This document shows, piece by piece, positions 12,537-23,220 of a stretch of DNA of 64,000 nucleotides (the stretch's first letter is position 1; each line of letters begins with the position of its first letter). Both the position numbers and the translations under genes were made by a program. Below the pieces are notes generated by a model that searched no databases, was not told where the DNA came from, and saw only the letters and a list, made by a program, of their open reading frames with translations. The stretch is from Aliivibrio sp. EL58 (GTDB lineage: Bacteria; Pseudomonadota; Gammaproteobacteria; Enterobacterales; Vibrionaceae): NCBI RefSeq assembly GCF_900312675.1, contig NZ_OMPC01000006.1, positions 186,001 through 250,000 on the forward strand, in the 5' to 3' direction.

Positions 12537-12592
12537 TAATTCAAACTCTCAACACGCGCGTTCTTATGGTGAGGGGAATCCGCAGCTCTTTT
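12537..12592 (-). pseudogene. decayed tRNA-Trp fragment
   Basis: The stretch matches the 3' half and anticodon-arm region of the intact tRNA-Trp about 110 bp away. The T-arm and variable part (ATTCAAACTCTCAACACGCG against ATTCGAACTCCCAACACGCG) is followed by about 16 unrelated bases and then GGAATCCGCAGCTCT against GGAATCCGCTGCTCT. The D-arm and acceptor stem are lost, so it cannot be functional. It lies between the two terminators, pointing to an old tandem tRNA array. Confidence 0.75.
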
Positions 12593-12610
12593 CTATGCTT
12601 TAGAAACGGA

Positions 12611-12636
12611 AAAACCCCAGCATTTCTGCTGAGGTC
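12611..12636 (-). terminator. terminator of tRNA-Trp
   Basis: On the minus strand CCTCAGC pairs with GCTGGGG around AGAAAT, followed by T5. It lies immediately downstream of the mature tRNA end. Confidence 0.8.
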
Positions 12637-12643
12637 TTAAATA

Positions 12644-12720
12644 TGGCAGGGGTGGAGAGATTCGAACTCCCAACACGCGGATTTGGAATCCGCTGCTCTG
12701 CCAGTTGGAGCTACACCCCT
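12644..12720 (-). tRNA. tRNA-Trp (anticodon CCA)
   Basis: The minus strand gives a complete cloverleaf: acceptor AGGGGTG/CACCCCT, D-arm, anticodon stem GCGGATT-CCA-AATCCGC, T-loop GTTCGAATC and an encoded CCA end (77 nt). The CCA anticodon reads UGG. It follows hemG on the same strand, at the place where E. coli has the rrnA operon. Confidence 0.97.
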
Positions 12721-12838
12721 GTTGTGCGTGCTATTGTAATGACTTTCACAAGAAAATCCATAGCTAACATGCTAAAAAATAGCATCTAAACTAAAATATC
12801 TATCTCTATCGCACAATTCTTTTCAAAACGGCTGAAAA

Positions 12839-13363
12839 TTAACCTTTTTTAATCTTTTCAACAAATTGATCGACACGCAACCAGTTTGTATATTCAACTT
12901 CTTTAGTTGGATCCGTCTCTCCACCCGTCATTCTCATGATGAGTTGAATCATAAAGCGATCAAAGAAATTATAACGAGGATAAAATAATGCACCAGCAAA
13001 CGTATCTTGCAAAGCGGGAACCCAAGAAGACTTCAATAAGAACTTCTTAAAATATGCACTGGTTTCTGGAGTATCTTTCCCCTCCTTACGAGCAGTTAGA
13101 TTAACAATAAAGAACGCAGCCTTCGCTTGTTCCAAAGCCACTTGATGTTGAGTGATAAACTGATACAACTTCTTATTCAAGTGACCGTAACGGATAGAAG
13201 CACCGATAACGACACGGTCATAATCAGAAAGTGAAACCGTTAACGGCTGATGTAAATCGACCAACTCACATTGGACATCACTTCCTAACTTAGTCGCAAT
13301 GTAATCCAATATTTTAATAGTTTGACCTTCACGACTTGAGTGAAGAAGTAATACTCTTTCCAC
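12839..13363 (-). CDS. hemG: menaquinone-dependent protoporphyrinogen IX dehydrogenase HemG
   Basis: Flavodoxin-fold enzyme that oxidises protoporphyrinogen IX to protoporphyrin IX, the penultimate step of haem synthesis, passing electrons to quinones. It is 174 aa, close to the E. coli length. The N-terminal FMN loop reads LLLHSSREGQT, and VVIGASIRYGHLNK and FFIVNLTARK are family blocks. The start is GTG at 13363. It lies 32 nt after trkH and probably shares the yigZ-trkH-hemG transcript, an order also found in E. coli. Confidence 0.93.
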   Translation of the reverse strand: MERVLLLHSSREGQTIKILDYIATKLGSDVQCELVDLHQPLTVSLSDYDRVVIGASIRYGHLNKKLYQFITQHQVALEQAKAAFFIVNLTARKEGKDTPETSAYFKKFLLKSSWVPALQDTFAGALFYPRYNFFDRFMIQLIMRMTGGETDPTKEVEYTNWLRVDQFVEKIKKG

Positions 13364-13395
13364 AGTAAACCCTTTTATCTTTTTAATACTAAAAA

Positions 13396-14853
13396 CTAAC
13401 TACGCCAAAACGTCGGCGTGAACAAAATAAGCAAGGTAAAGACTTCCAAACGACCAAATAACATTGAGATAATTAAAATCCATTTGGCTGCATCATTTAT
13501 TTCGCCAAAATGCACTGCAACCTCACCTAAACCCGGACCTAAATTATTTAGCGTCGCTGCAATCGCAGAGAAAGCGGTTAATTCATCAATACCCGTCGCA
13601 ATCAATGCCAACATACAAATCACAAACACCAAGGCATACGCAGAGAAGAAGCCCCATACCGCGTCAACCACTCGTTGAGGTAGCGCTTTGCTGCCAATTT
13701 TAATAGTAAAAATAGCTCTTGGGTGAATAAGACGTTTTAACTCACGCATCCCTTGCAGTGATAACAGTAAAATACGAATCACCTTCATGCCGCCGCCCGT
13801 AGACCCTGCACAACCACCAATGAAAGATGAAAATAGCAGTAATACAGGTAAAAACAGTGGCCACTCAGCAAAGCTAGTTGTGGTAAAACCTGCCGTTGTT
13901 GAAATGGATACGGTCTGAAATAGTGCCTGATCAACCGCGGTTCCTATCGAATCATAAGTACTGTGCTTGAGTAACAATAAGAAGGTAATAAGGAACAATA
14001 ATACCTGAATAAAGATAAACGCTCTAAACTCTGGATCTTTCCAATAATATTTAGGGTGCACGCCACCAGAAGCAAACGCAGCAAAGTGCAACGAGAAGTT
14101 ACACGCAGAGATAAGTAAGAACACCACAGTGATAGCATTAATTACCGGACTATTAAAGTAACCCATACTGGCATCGTGAGTAGAAAAACCACCAATCGCT
14201 ATTGTTGAAAAGCTATGAGAAATGGCATCAAACCAATCCATACCTGCAGCCCAAAATGCTAAAGCACACGCAATAGTTAAAGTAAGATAGATATACCAAA
14301 GTACTTTTGCTGTTTCAGCTATTCGGGGGGTCATTTTGGAGTCTTTTACAGGTCCTGGGATCTCCGCTCGATACAGTTGCATACCACCGATACCTAATAC
14401 CGGTAAAATGGCCACCGCTAATACGATGATACCCATACCACCAAACCATTGAAGAAGCTGACGATAAAATAAAATCGCTTTAGGAAGATGGTCAAGACCG
14501 GTAAGAACGGTCGCACCTGTTGTCGTTAACCCAGAAAATGATTCAAAAAAGGCATTGGTTACCGATATATCAGGAGATCCAGAAAGCAAAAACGGCAATG
14601 CGCCTGCACTGCCGATTACCATCCAAAAGAGAACGACGATGAGAAAGCCATCGCGCGATTTCAGTTCTTGTTTATGATCCCGATTTGGGAACCAAAGTGC
14701 ACCGCCACCAGCCAGTAACAAGAAAAAAGTAATAACAAATGGTACACCGGCACCATCACGATATATAAACGCGATAAAAGCAGGAGCCAACATGAAAAAA
14801 CTAAACACCGCGAGTAAGATACCCACGATTCGAATAATTGAACGAAACTGCAT
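13396..14853 (-). CDS. trkH: Trk potassium uptake channel subunit TrkH
   Basis: Inner-membrane K+ translocating subunit of the Trk system, gated by the cytoplasmic TrkA. It is 485 aa, with four membrane-pore-membrane repeats. The selectivity loops are visible as TTTGATVLTG, AIGGFSTHD, TTAGFTTTSF and LNNLGPGLGEV. The segment GSTGGGMKVIRI marks the broken helix after the third pore. It starts with ATG 14853 and sits between yigZ and hemG on the minus strand. Confidence 0.95.
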   Translation of the reverse strand: MQFRSIIRIVGILLAVFSFFMLAPAFIAFIYRDGAGVPFVITFFLLLAGGGALWFPNRDHKQELKSRDGFLIVVLFWMVIGSAGALPFLLSGSPDISVTNAFFESFSGLTTTGATVLTGLDHLPKAILFYRQLLQWFGGMGIIVLAVAILPVLGIGGMQLYRAEIPGPVKDSKMTPRIAETAKVLWYIYLTLTIACALAFWAAGMDWFDAISHSFSTIAIGGFSTHDASMGYFNSPVINAITVVFLLISACNFSLHFAAFASGGVHPKYYWKDPEFRAFIFIQVLLFLITFLLLLKHSTYDSIGTAVDQALFQTVSISTTAGFTTTSFAEWPLFLPVLLLFSSFIGGCAGSTGGGMKVIRILLLSLQGMRELKRLIHPRAIFTIKIGSKALPQRVVDAVWGFFSAYALVFVICMLALIATGIDELTAFSAIAATLNNLGPGLGEVAVHFGEINDAAKWILIISMLFGRLEVFTLLILFTPTFWRS

Positions 14854-14907
14854 GATTTATTGGACGCCGAGCGTCACTTATATCCTAAATGGTTGGTATT
14901 AAACATT

Positions 14908-15525
14908 TCACACTTCCGGTGGAAACTCGATCTTTGCACCGCTTTTATTGATTATCGCGGTTTTAAATTCACTAATAACGCGTTTTTCTAATTCGACAGT
15001 CATTGTCACTCTATCACTATAATCCGCTGCCACTTGTTGTCCTTCAAATTGATGCAACAAGATTTCGACTAAGCTCACTAAATTATAATCACAATGTAAA
15101 ACCACGGTATCGGTAATCCGTTTTTCTTCGGTTTCAATCAGCTTTAATGCTTGCTGAACCCCACCGCCATAAGCTTTTACTAAACCGCCAGTACCCAGTT
15201 TTATACCACCAGAGTAACGAGTCACTACGGCGGTAATCTCACCAATACCACTACCACTCAGTTGGGCAAGTATCGGTTTTCCTGCCGTACCAGATGGCTC
15301 ACCATCATCACTAAAGCCCCATTTCATCGAATCTTCAGGCCGACCGGCAACAAAGCCCCAGCAGTTATGCCTAGCATCAGCGTGCTTTGCTTTTATTTCA
15401 GCAACAAACGCCTTGGCCTCATCAATTGAAGCGGTTCTAGCAAGGTAGGTAATAAAGACACTTTTTTTGATCTCTTCTTCAAATACCGCCATCGCTTTTG
15501 GCACTTGATATGGCTGATCATTCAT
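14908..15525 (-). CDS. yigZ: IMPACT/YigZ family protein
   Basis: A 205-aa cytosolic protein of the UPF0029/IMPACT family. The N-terminal half carries the hallmark HNCWGFVAGRP and SDDGEPSGTAGKPIL, and the C-terminal half is the DUF1949 ferredoxin-like domain. In eukaryotes IMPACT proteins affect translation control; the role of the bacterial members is not settled. It is the first gene of yigZ-trkH-hemG and diverges from fadBA, as in E. coli, but the pepQ that precedes yigZ there is absent. Confidence 0.92.
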   Translation of the reverse strand: MNDQPYQVPKAMAVFEEEIKKSVFITYLARTASIDEAKAFVAEIKAKHADARHNCWGFVAGRPEDSMKWGFSDDGEPSGTAGKPILAQLSGSGIGEITAVVTRYSGGIKLGTGGLVKAYGGGVQQALKLIETEEKRITDTVVLHCDYNLVSLVEILLHQFEGQQVAADYSDRVTMTVELEKRVISEFKTAIINKSGAKIEFPPEV

Positions 15526-15700
15526 AGACTACACTGATAGTAAAAACGGAACCTTAAAGTGTATCACTTCTCATGACATTTACGCTTTTTAAGCTGATAT
15601 TTATTCGTTAATCGAAGAAAGTAAATTTGTGATCAACCAAGACAAACGTAAATAAAATGTTAAATTTAATTTGATATCTGTTTATTTTAGCATCACTATT

Positions 15701-15717
15701 AACTGGTCAAACCAGAT
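15701..15717. promoter_or_regulatory. FadR operator upstream of fadB
   Basis: AACTGGTCAAACCAGAT closely fits the FadR consensus AACTGGTCNGACCNGTT. It lies 51 bp before fadB, where FadR would repress beta-oxidation genes in the absence of long-chain acyl-CoA. Confidence 0.78.
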
Positions 15718-15767
15718 TATCATAATAACGAATACTTTATCTGGTTATCATTTCATGGAGATAGAAA

Positions 15768-19134
<3,367 letters not shown>

Positions 19135-19160
19135 ACAAAACATTCTAAATCGTAAAAACT

Positions 19161-19190
19161 AAAAAAGTCGCCTTCTTGGGCGACTTTTTT
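19161..19190 (+). terminator. terminator of fadBA
   Basis: AAAAAAGTCGCC and GGCGACTTTTTT form a long stem with a five-base loop and a T6 tail. The A run on the other side also makes it usable by the small minus-strand ORF at 19227-19301. Confidence 0.88.
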
Positions 19191-19226
19191 CGAGTTGATA
19201 CCTAATTTGGTATCGTATTTATCATC

Positions 19227-19301
19227 TTATTTTTTAGAGATGATTTTTGTATCACGCGCTTGGTGGAACCAAAAACGCTTTCTGCCTGTTGATTTAGACA
19301 T
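19227..19301 (-). CDS. candidate 24-aa basic small protein
   Basis: A short frame that I do not recognise: MSKSTGRKRFWFHQARDTKI and then ISKK, stop TAA. AAGGA lies 6 nt before the ATG, an ideal ribosome site. The product would be strongly basic, with an aromatic centre (RFWFHQ), somewhat like tiny ribosome-associated proteins, though I cannot assign a family. It is convergent with fadA, whose bidirectional terminator lies just beyond its stop, giving it a plausible complete gene structure. Confidence 0.5.
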   Translation of the reverse strand: MSKSTGRKRFWFHQARDTKIISKK

Positions 19302-19908
19302 GAGATATCCTTCTTAACTTTAGTATAAACATGCATCAATACGATGCGCTTGTTTAGCCTGAGAAGAGATATTTATCTTATGTAATTTATACATAGAGAA
19401 GTTGTACGTTCTTTACCTCATCAATCTACTTATCTTAAAATAACGGTTTAAAAAAGTAGATAGCCCAATAACGATATTAGGTATAAAGCCAACGCATTTT
19501 CACAACTTCGATAGCACACGGTCATATTACATTATAAATAGATCCAGTTAGGCTTATTCGCTGCTAACGATCTGCTGAAATGTTCAATTATTAATAATTG
19601 GAAAAGTGAAATGAAACACGGAGATAATAGCTTTTTCGAAGATATTTTTCTGAGGGTTTTACTTGTACTTATTGCTTGTATTAATAACTCTATACATCAG
19701 AGCAAGGGTGCAAAATAACACGATCCAATAAAAAGTAAAGATCTTATTTACTCTTTTTTGAAAAATAATATCGCAGAGGATCTATGCAGAAAACGCATAT
19801 TACTCATGTTTAAGTATCATTTTTTTTATTTGACTAACTCACCTACACTTATCTCATTGGTCAAACGCACTGTTTGATAATCGTTATTTATTCTTATTGG
19901 AGTTCGTT
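19302..19908. other. long intergenic region before the acuI-like gene
   Basis: About 600 bp of AT-rich DNA with one possible tiny ORF on the plus strand (19611-19718) and otherwise no gene or clear repeat. It should hold the promoters of the 24-aa ORF (minus) and of the reductase gene (plus). Confidence 0.5.
19611..19718 (+). CDS. possible 35-aa hydrophobic small protein
   Basis: An ATG frame of 36 codons encoding MKHGDNSFFEDIF, a hydrophobic stretch LRVLLVLIACI and a hydrophilic tail ending KGAK. The preceding sequence GGAAAAG is only a weak ribosome site. The single hydrophobic segment would suit a small membrane peptide, but chance open frames of this size are common, so it is offered as a weak candidate only. 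Confidence 0.25.
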   Translation: MKHGDNSFFEDIFLRVLLVLIACINNSIHQSKGAK

Positions 19909-20889
19909 ATGTTTAAAGCACTAGTTCTGAATCAAGAAGAGAGAAATACCATTGCTGCTGTTACTGAGATCGACGAGTCTCAGCTGCCTGAAGGTAATGT
20001 AAAAATCGATGTAAACTACTCTTCTCTAAACTATAAAGATGGCTTAGCGATTACTGGTAAAGGACGCATTGTTCGTAATTTCCCTATGGTTCCTGGTATT
20101 GATTTAGCCGGTGTTGTCTCTCAATCAGACGATGCTCGTTATAAAGCTGGCGATGAAGTCGTACTTACTGGCTGGGGCGTTGGTGAAGGTCATTGGGGCG
20201 GCATGGCTGAAAAAGCAAGCCTAAACGGTGACTGGTTAGTGCCAATGCCAAAAGGCTTAGACGCTAAAAAAGTAATGGCGATCGGTACGGCTGGTTTTAC
20301 AGCAATGCTATGTGTTCAAGCGATTGTTGATGCGGGTATTAAACCAGAAGATGGTGAGATCTTAGTAACAGGTGCAAGCGGCGGTGTAGGTAGCGTATCA
20401 ATCACGCTTCTTAACCAACTTGGCTACAAAGTTGCAGCGGTAACGGGTCGAGCTTCTTCAAATGGTGAACTGCTTAAATCATTAGGCGCATCACGCATTG
20501 TTGAGCGTAGCGAACTAGAAGAACCAGCAAAACCATTAGAAAAACAACTATGGGCTGGCGCAATTGATACTGTGGGTAGCAAGGTACTTGCTAAAGTATT
20601 AGCGCAAATTGATTACAACGGTGCAGTAGCAATATGTGGTCTTGCGGGTGGCTTTGATTTACCAACAACAGTAATGCCATTCATTCTACGTAATATACGT
20701 TTGCAAGGTGTTGACTCTGTAATGTGCCCTCGTGAAAAACGCATCAAAGCATGGGAACAACTGGCAGAACTTCTACCTGAGTCGTTCTACGCTCAAGCAA
20801 CTAAAGAAGTCTCTCTTGATGAAGCAATTCAAGCAGCAGAAGACATCACTAACGGCCAAATCACTGGTCGTGTGGTAATCAAAATTTAG
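19909..20889 (+). CDS. acuI: AcuI/YhdH-type acryloyl-CoA reductase (MDR family)
   Basis: NADPH-dependent medium-chain reductase of the YhdH/AcuI group, which reduces acryloyl-CoA to propionyl-CoA. It is 326 aa from ATG 19909; an in-frame TTG four codons upstream is less likely. It has the catalytic-domain SLNYKDGLAITGKG and PGIDLAG motifs and the NADP-binding loop GASGGVGSVSI followed by TGRAS. No zinc-ligand set is visible, consistent with the quinone-oxidoreductase-like branch. It is monocistronic and ends in a terminator shared with the convergent LysR gene. The acryloyl-CoA assignment is by family only. Confidence 0.85.
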   Translation: MFKALVLNQEERNTIAAVTEIDESQLPEGNVKIDVNYSSLNYKDGLAITGKGRIVRNFPMVPGIDLAGVVSQSDDARYKAGDEVVLTGWGVGEGHWGGMAEKASLNGDWLVPMPKGLDAKKVMAIGTAGFTAMLCVQAIVDAGIKPEDGEILVTGASGGVGSVSITLLNQLGYKVAAVTGRASSNGELLKSLGASRIVERSELEEPAKPLEKQLWAGAIDTVGSKVLAKVLAQIDYNGAVAICGLAGGFDLPTTVMPFILRNIRLQGVDSVMCPREKRIKAWEQLAELLPESFYAQATKEVSLDEAIQAAEDITNGQITGRVVIKI

Positions 20890-20960
20890 TATTACTCACT
20901 AGAAGAATTTAATACTAAGCCCTACCTAGCTTAGTATTAATGTGAAAACATCAGTAAACC

Positions 20961-20986
20961 AAGGCAGCCTAATCGCTGCCTTTTTT
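20961..20986. terminator. terminator between acuI and the LysR gene
   Basis: AAGGCAGC and GCTGCCTT pair around CTAATC, followed by T6 on the plus strand. It lies between convergent genes. Confidence 0.8.
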
Positions 20987-21018
20987 ATGCTTTACATAAC
21001 GATAGCTGGATATTCTTC

Positions 21019-21960
21019 TTATACAAAACCAATGTCTTCAATACGTTTTTCTATCAATTTACCACACTCTTCTTTTACCACTTTTCTTAACCACGCTTGG
21101 GCTGGAGAAGTATCGCAGCGTGCATGCCAAATAAGTGAATAATCAAATGGGGTAAATTCAAACGGTAATGGTTTAATCACAAGATCATATCTTTCAGCAA
21201 CCAAGTAAGCGAGATCCGCAGGAACTGTGATCACTAGTGGCATTTTATCAACAATGGCCAACGCAGCTTCTAGGTGATACGCCCTAAGTACTTGCCTTCT
21301 TTCTCTTTGACCTAGTAATGCCGTATCTAATAATGCTTTTACGCCATCGCTGATCGCTATCATGGCATGAGGTAATGATAAATAATCATCTAGAGTCAGT
21401 GCTGATCCTGCAAGGGAATGGTTCTTAGATAACAAACACAGCACCCCAACCTGTCCCAATACGTCTTGTTTTAGTGGAGAAACAGAACCAATTGGACGAC
21501 ATATCGCCATATCCACTTTTTCAGTACTCAGCTGTTTAAACAAGTTCTCATGATTAAGAGAAGTAAACTCCAATGATATGTTCGGCGCTTGTTCGTAAAT
21601 CTTAGGAAGTGCGTAAGGCAGGATCGTTTGCATCGCATAATCGGTGGTCGCAATTAAAAAATGCTGATCACAATACATAGGTGTAAAGTCACTCGGCGTG
21701 AGTAATTGACGCAAAGATTCCAGCGGTTGATTTATCTGCGCATTAATCTCTAAGGCTTTTTGAGTAGGGACTAAATGCTGCCCTTGTCGAGTAAATAATG
21801 GGTCACCCAGTAAGTCTCGTAATCGCCCCAAAACACGGCTCATTGCTGATTGACTCAAGTTAAGTCGAAGAGCTGCTTGACTAACACTGTTTTCTTCTAA
21901 TAAGACTCTAAGTGCAATGAGTAAATTTAAATCACGGCGATAAACTTCTTCTAATTCCAT
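21019..21960 (-). CDS. LysR-family transcriptional regulator
   Basis: DNA-binding regulator of 313 aa. The N-terminal winged helix-turn-helix is clear (NSVSQAALRLNLSQSAMSRVLGRLRDLLGDPLFTR pattern, residues ~23-58) and is followed by a periplasmic-binding-protein-like effector domain. The overall look is that of the LeuO/NodD-like branch with the DLNLLIALRVLLEE start. It is convergent with the acuI-like gene and upstream DNA leads to a small membrane-protein gene on the same strand, so no obvious target pair is visible. Effector unknown. Confidence 0.9.
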   Translation of the reverse strand: MELEEVYRRDLNLLIALRVLLEENSVSQAALRLNLSQSAMSRVLGRLRDLLGDPLFTRQGQHLVPTQKALEINAQINQPLESLRQLLTPSDFTPMYCDQHFLIATTDYAMQTILPYALPKIYEQAPNISLEFTSLNHENLFKQLSTEKVDMAICRPIGSVSPLKQDVLGQVGVLCLLSKNHSLAGSALTLDDYLSLPHAMIAISDGVKALLDTALLGQRERRQVLRAYHLEAALAIVDKMPLVITVPADLAYLVAERYDLVIKPLPFEFTPFDYSLIWHARCDTSPAQAWLRKVVKEECGKLIEKRIEDIGFV

Positions 21961-22021
21961 TATCTACACCTATGTTTGATATACCTTAATGGTAATTACG
22001 TAGTTTAACGGTTTTAAAAAT

Positions 22022-22081
22022 AAAAAAAATCCCGCAATTCATTCATTTCTTGTTGGAATCAAGAATGATAAAAAGGCGGGA
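22022..22081 (-). terminator. long hairpin terminator of the 63-aa membrane protein gene
   Basis: TCCCGC and GCGGGA close a hairpin with an inner stem CATTTCTTG/CAAGAATG; the minus strand then runs into a long T tract. It lies just downstream of the gene at 22122-22313. Confidence 0.7.
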
Positions 22082-22121
22082 AAGTTAGAGTGTGGTGTAA
22101 TTTTTAATTGTTAAGGTGTTT

Positions 22122-22313
22122 CTAGTAATCTTTTTCTTCTGCGGTTTCACTTTCTGACCAGGTTTTTAACTCAATCGTCAGCGCGATCATAACGGAGGCA
22201 AGACTAATTAAAGGAAATAAACTGATATTTTCAGGGGTGCGTAAAACTAATGAGCAAATCGTAACAAGACAAAGTACACAATAAATAGTTAAGCGGTCAA
22301 TTTGAGTAAGCAT
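22122..22313 (-). CDS. small two-helix membrane protein of unknown function
   Basis: I do not recognise this 63-aa protein. It begins MLTQIDRLTIYCVLCLVTIC and has two hydrophobic segments (about residues 8-24 and 31-47), separated by RTPENIS, then an acidic tail (SESETAEEKDY). It should sit in the inner membrane. ATG 22313 is followed by a full open frame and a strong hairpin terminator lies beyond the stop, so a real single-gene unit is likely. It diverges from tusA. Confidence 0.6.
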   Translation of the reverse strand: MLTQIDRLTIYCVLCLVTICSLVLRTPENISLFPLISLASVMIALTIELKTWSESETAEEKDY

Positions 22314-22498
22314 AATGCGATCCTTCTGTTGCTTTCTATCTATAGCTAAGAGTAGCTAAAACAACAAAATAACCGTCCAGTGTTAATTTATTGTTAATAA
22401 TTAATTTACGCTCTTTCCAGTTCTTTTCCAATGTGTATTGATTATTTTTTTTACAGCAGTATGATCTTGGTCGCCTTTAACTGTAAAGAGATACAACG

Positions 22499-22750
22499 AT
22501 GACCATCAACTTTGATAGCGCGACCCAAATACTAGAAGCGGAAGGATTACGCTGTCCTGAACCAGTAATGATGGTTAGAAAAACAATTCGACAGATGGAG
22601 GATGGTGACACCTTGCTGATCAAAGCGGATGACCCATCCACAACTCGCGACATTCCGAGTTTTTGCCGCTTTATGGATCATGAACTTATCGCTGAAGATA
22701 CAGATACCCTCCCTTACCGATTTTTAATTCGTAAAGGACTTCCAGCGTAA
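22499..22750 (+). CDS. tusA: sulfurtransferase TusA
   Basis: Small sulfur-relay protein that takes persulfide sulfur from IscS and passes it to TusBCD/MnmA for 2-thiouridine formation in tRNA. It is 83 aa, matching the family. The catalytic Cys is in the [15 protein letters not shown] motif at the start of the first helix. Start ATG 22499. It is monocistronic, closed by a terminator at 22759-22783. Related SirA-type redox names refer to the same family. Confidence 0.94.
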   Translation: MTINFDSATQILEAEGLRCPEPVMMVRKTIRQMEDGDTLLIKADDPSTTRDIPSFCRFMDHELIAEDTDTLPYRFLIRKGLPA

Positions 22751-22758
22751 GAAATGAT

Positions 22759-22783
22759 AAAGGCGACCCTATTGGTCGCCTTT
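22759..22783 (+). terminator. terminator of tusA
   Basis: AAAGGCGACC and GGTCGCCTTT form a perfect stem with a five-base loop, 9 bp after the tusA stop. Confidence 0.8.
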
Positions 22784-22809
22784 ATGCTATTTCCATTATA
22801 AACAAACAG

Positions 22810-23070
22810 CTATTGAGTTTGTGTACTGATGTCTCGCACTTGTTTCTGAATATTTTCAATCTCATGCTGTAAGTTACGCATCTCTTTCTTCATTGGTAAT
22901 ACGTAATGAACACGAACCCAAGCATCCACAGATAATGCAGTAGTGACAATCGCCCCTACTACCATGGGTACCCACATATCGGTTAATACCATTCCTAATA
23001 AATTAAGTGCTAATGCCACTGTAAATAAATAGCACTGGCTTTGTGGTGAGATAGCTAAAAAGCGAGTCAT
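22810..23070 (-). CDS. small membrane protein with C-terminal coiled coil, unknown function
   Basis: I do not recognise this 86-aa protein. ATG 23070 is chosen because AGGAGC lies 7 nt upstream; the longer frame to 23109 has no such site. Two hydrophobic segments (about residues 12-29 and 32-48) are followed by a charged heptad-like tail (KKEMRNLQHEIENIQKQVRD) that should form a short cytoplasmic coiled coil. The arrangement suits a membrane anchor or scaffold that oligomerises, but no function can be named. It is convergent with tusA. Confidence 0.65.
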   Translation of the reverse strand: MTRFLAISPQSQCYLFTVALALNLLGMVLTDMWVPMVVGAIVTTALSVDAWVRVHYVLPMKKEMRNLQHEIENIQKQVRDISTQTQ

Positions 23071-23220
23071 GATAAGCTCCTTTCCTTTAAGAAACAGATA
23101 CCAATACAACTAATTATAGCTATAGATTACCACCTCTATTACAAAACCTATGTGGCTAGTATCACACTCTTATTCGGATTTTATGAAAGTTTGATGACAC
23201 CGTTCATCACAATCAAACCT

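Noticed and set aside
19856-19872. FadR-like half site before the acuI-like gene (ATTGGTCAAACGCACTG)
   Set aside because: Only the left half fits; the right half does not match the operator.
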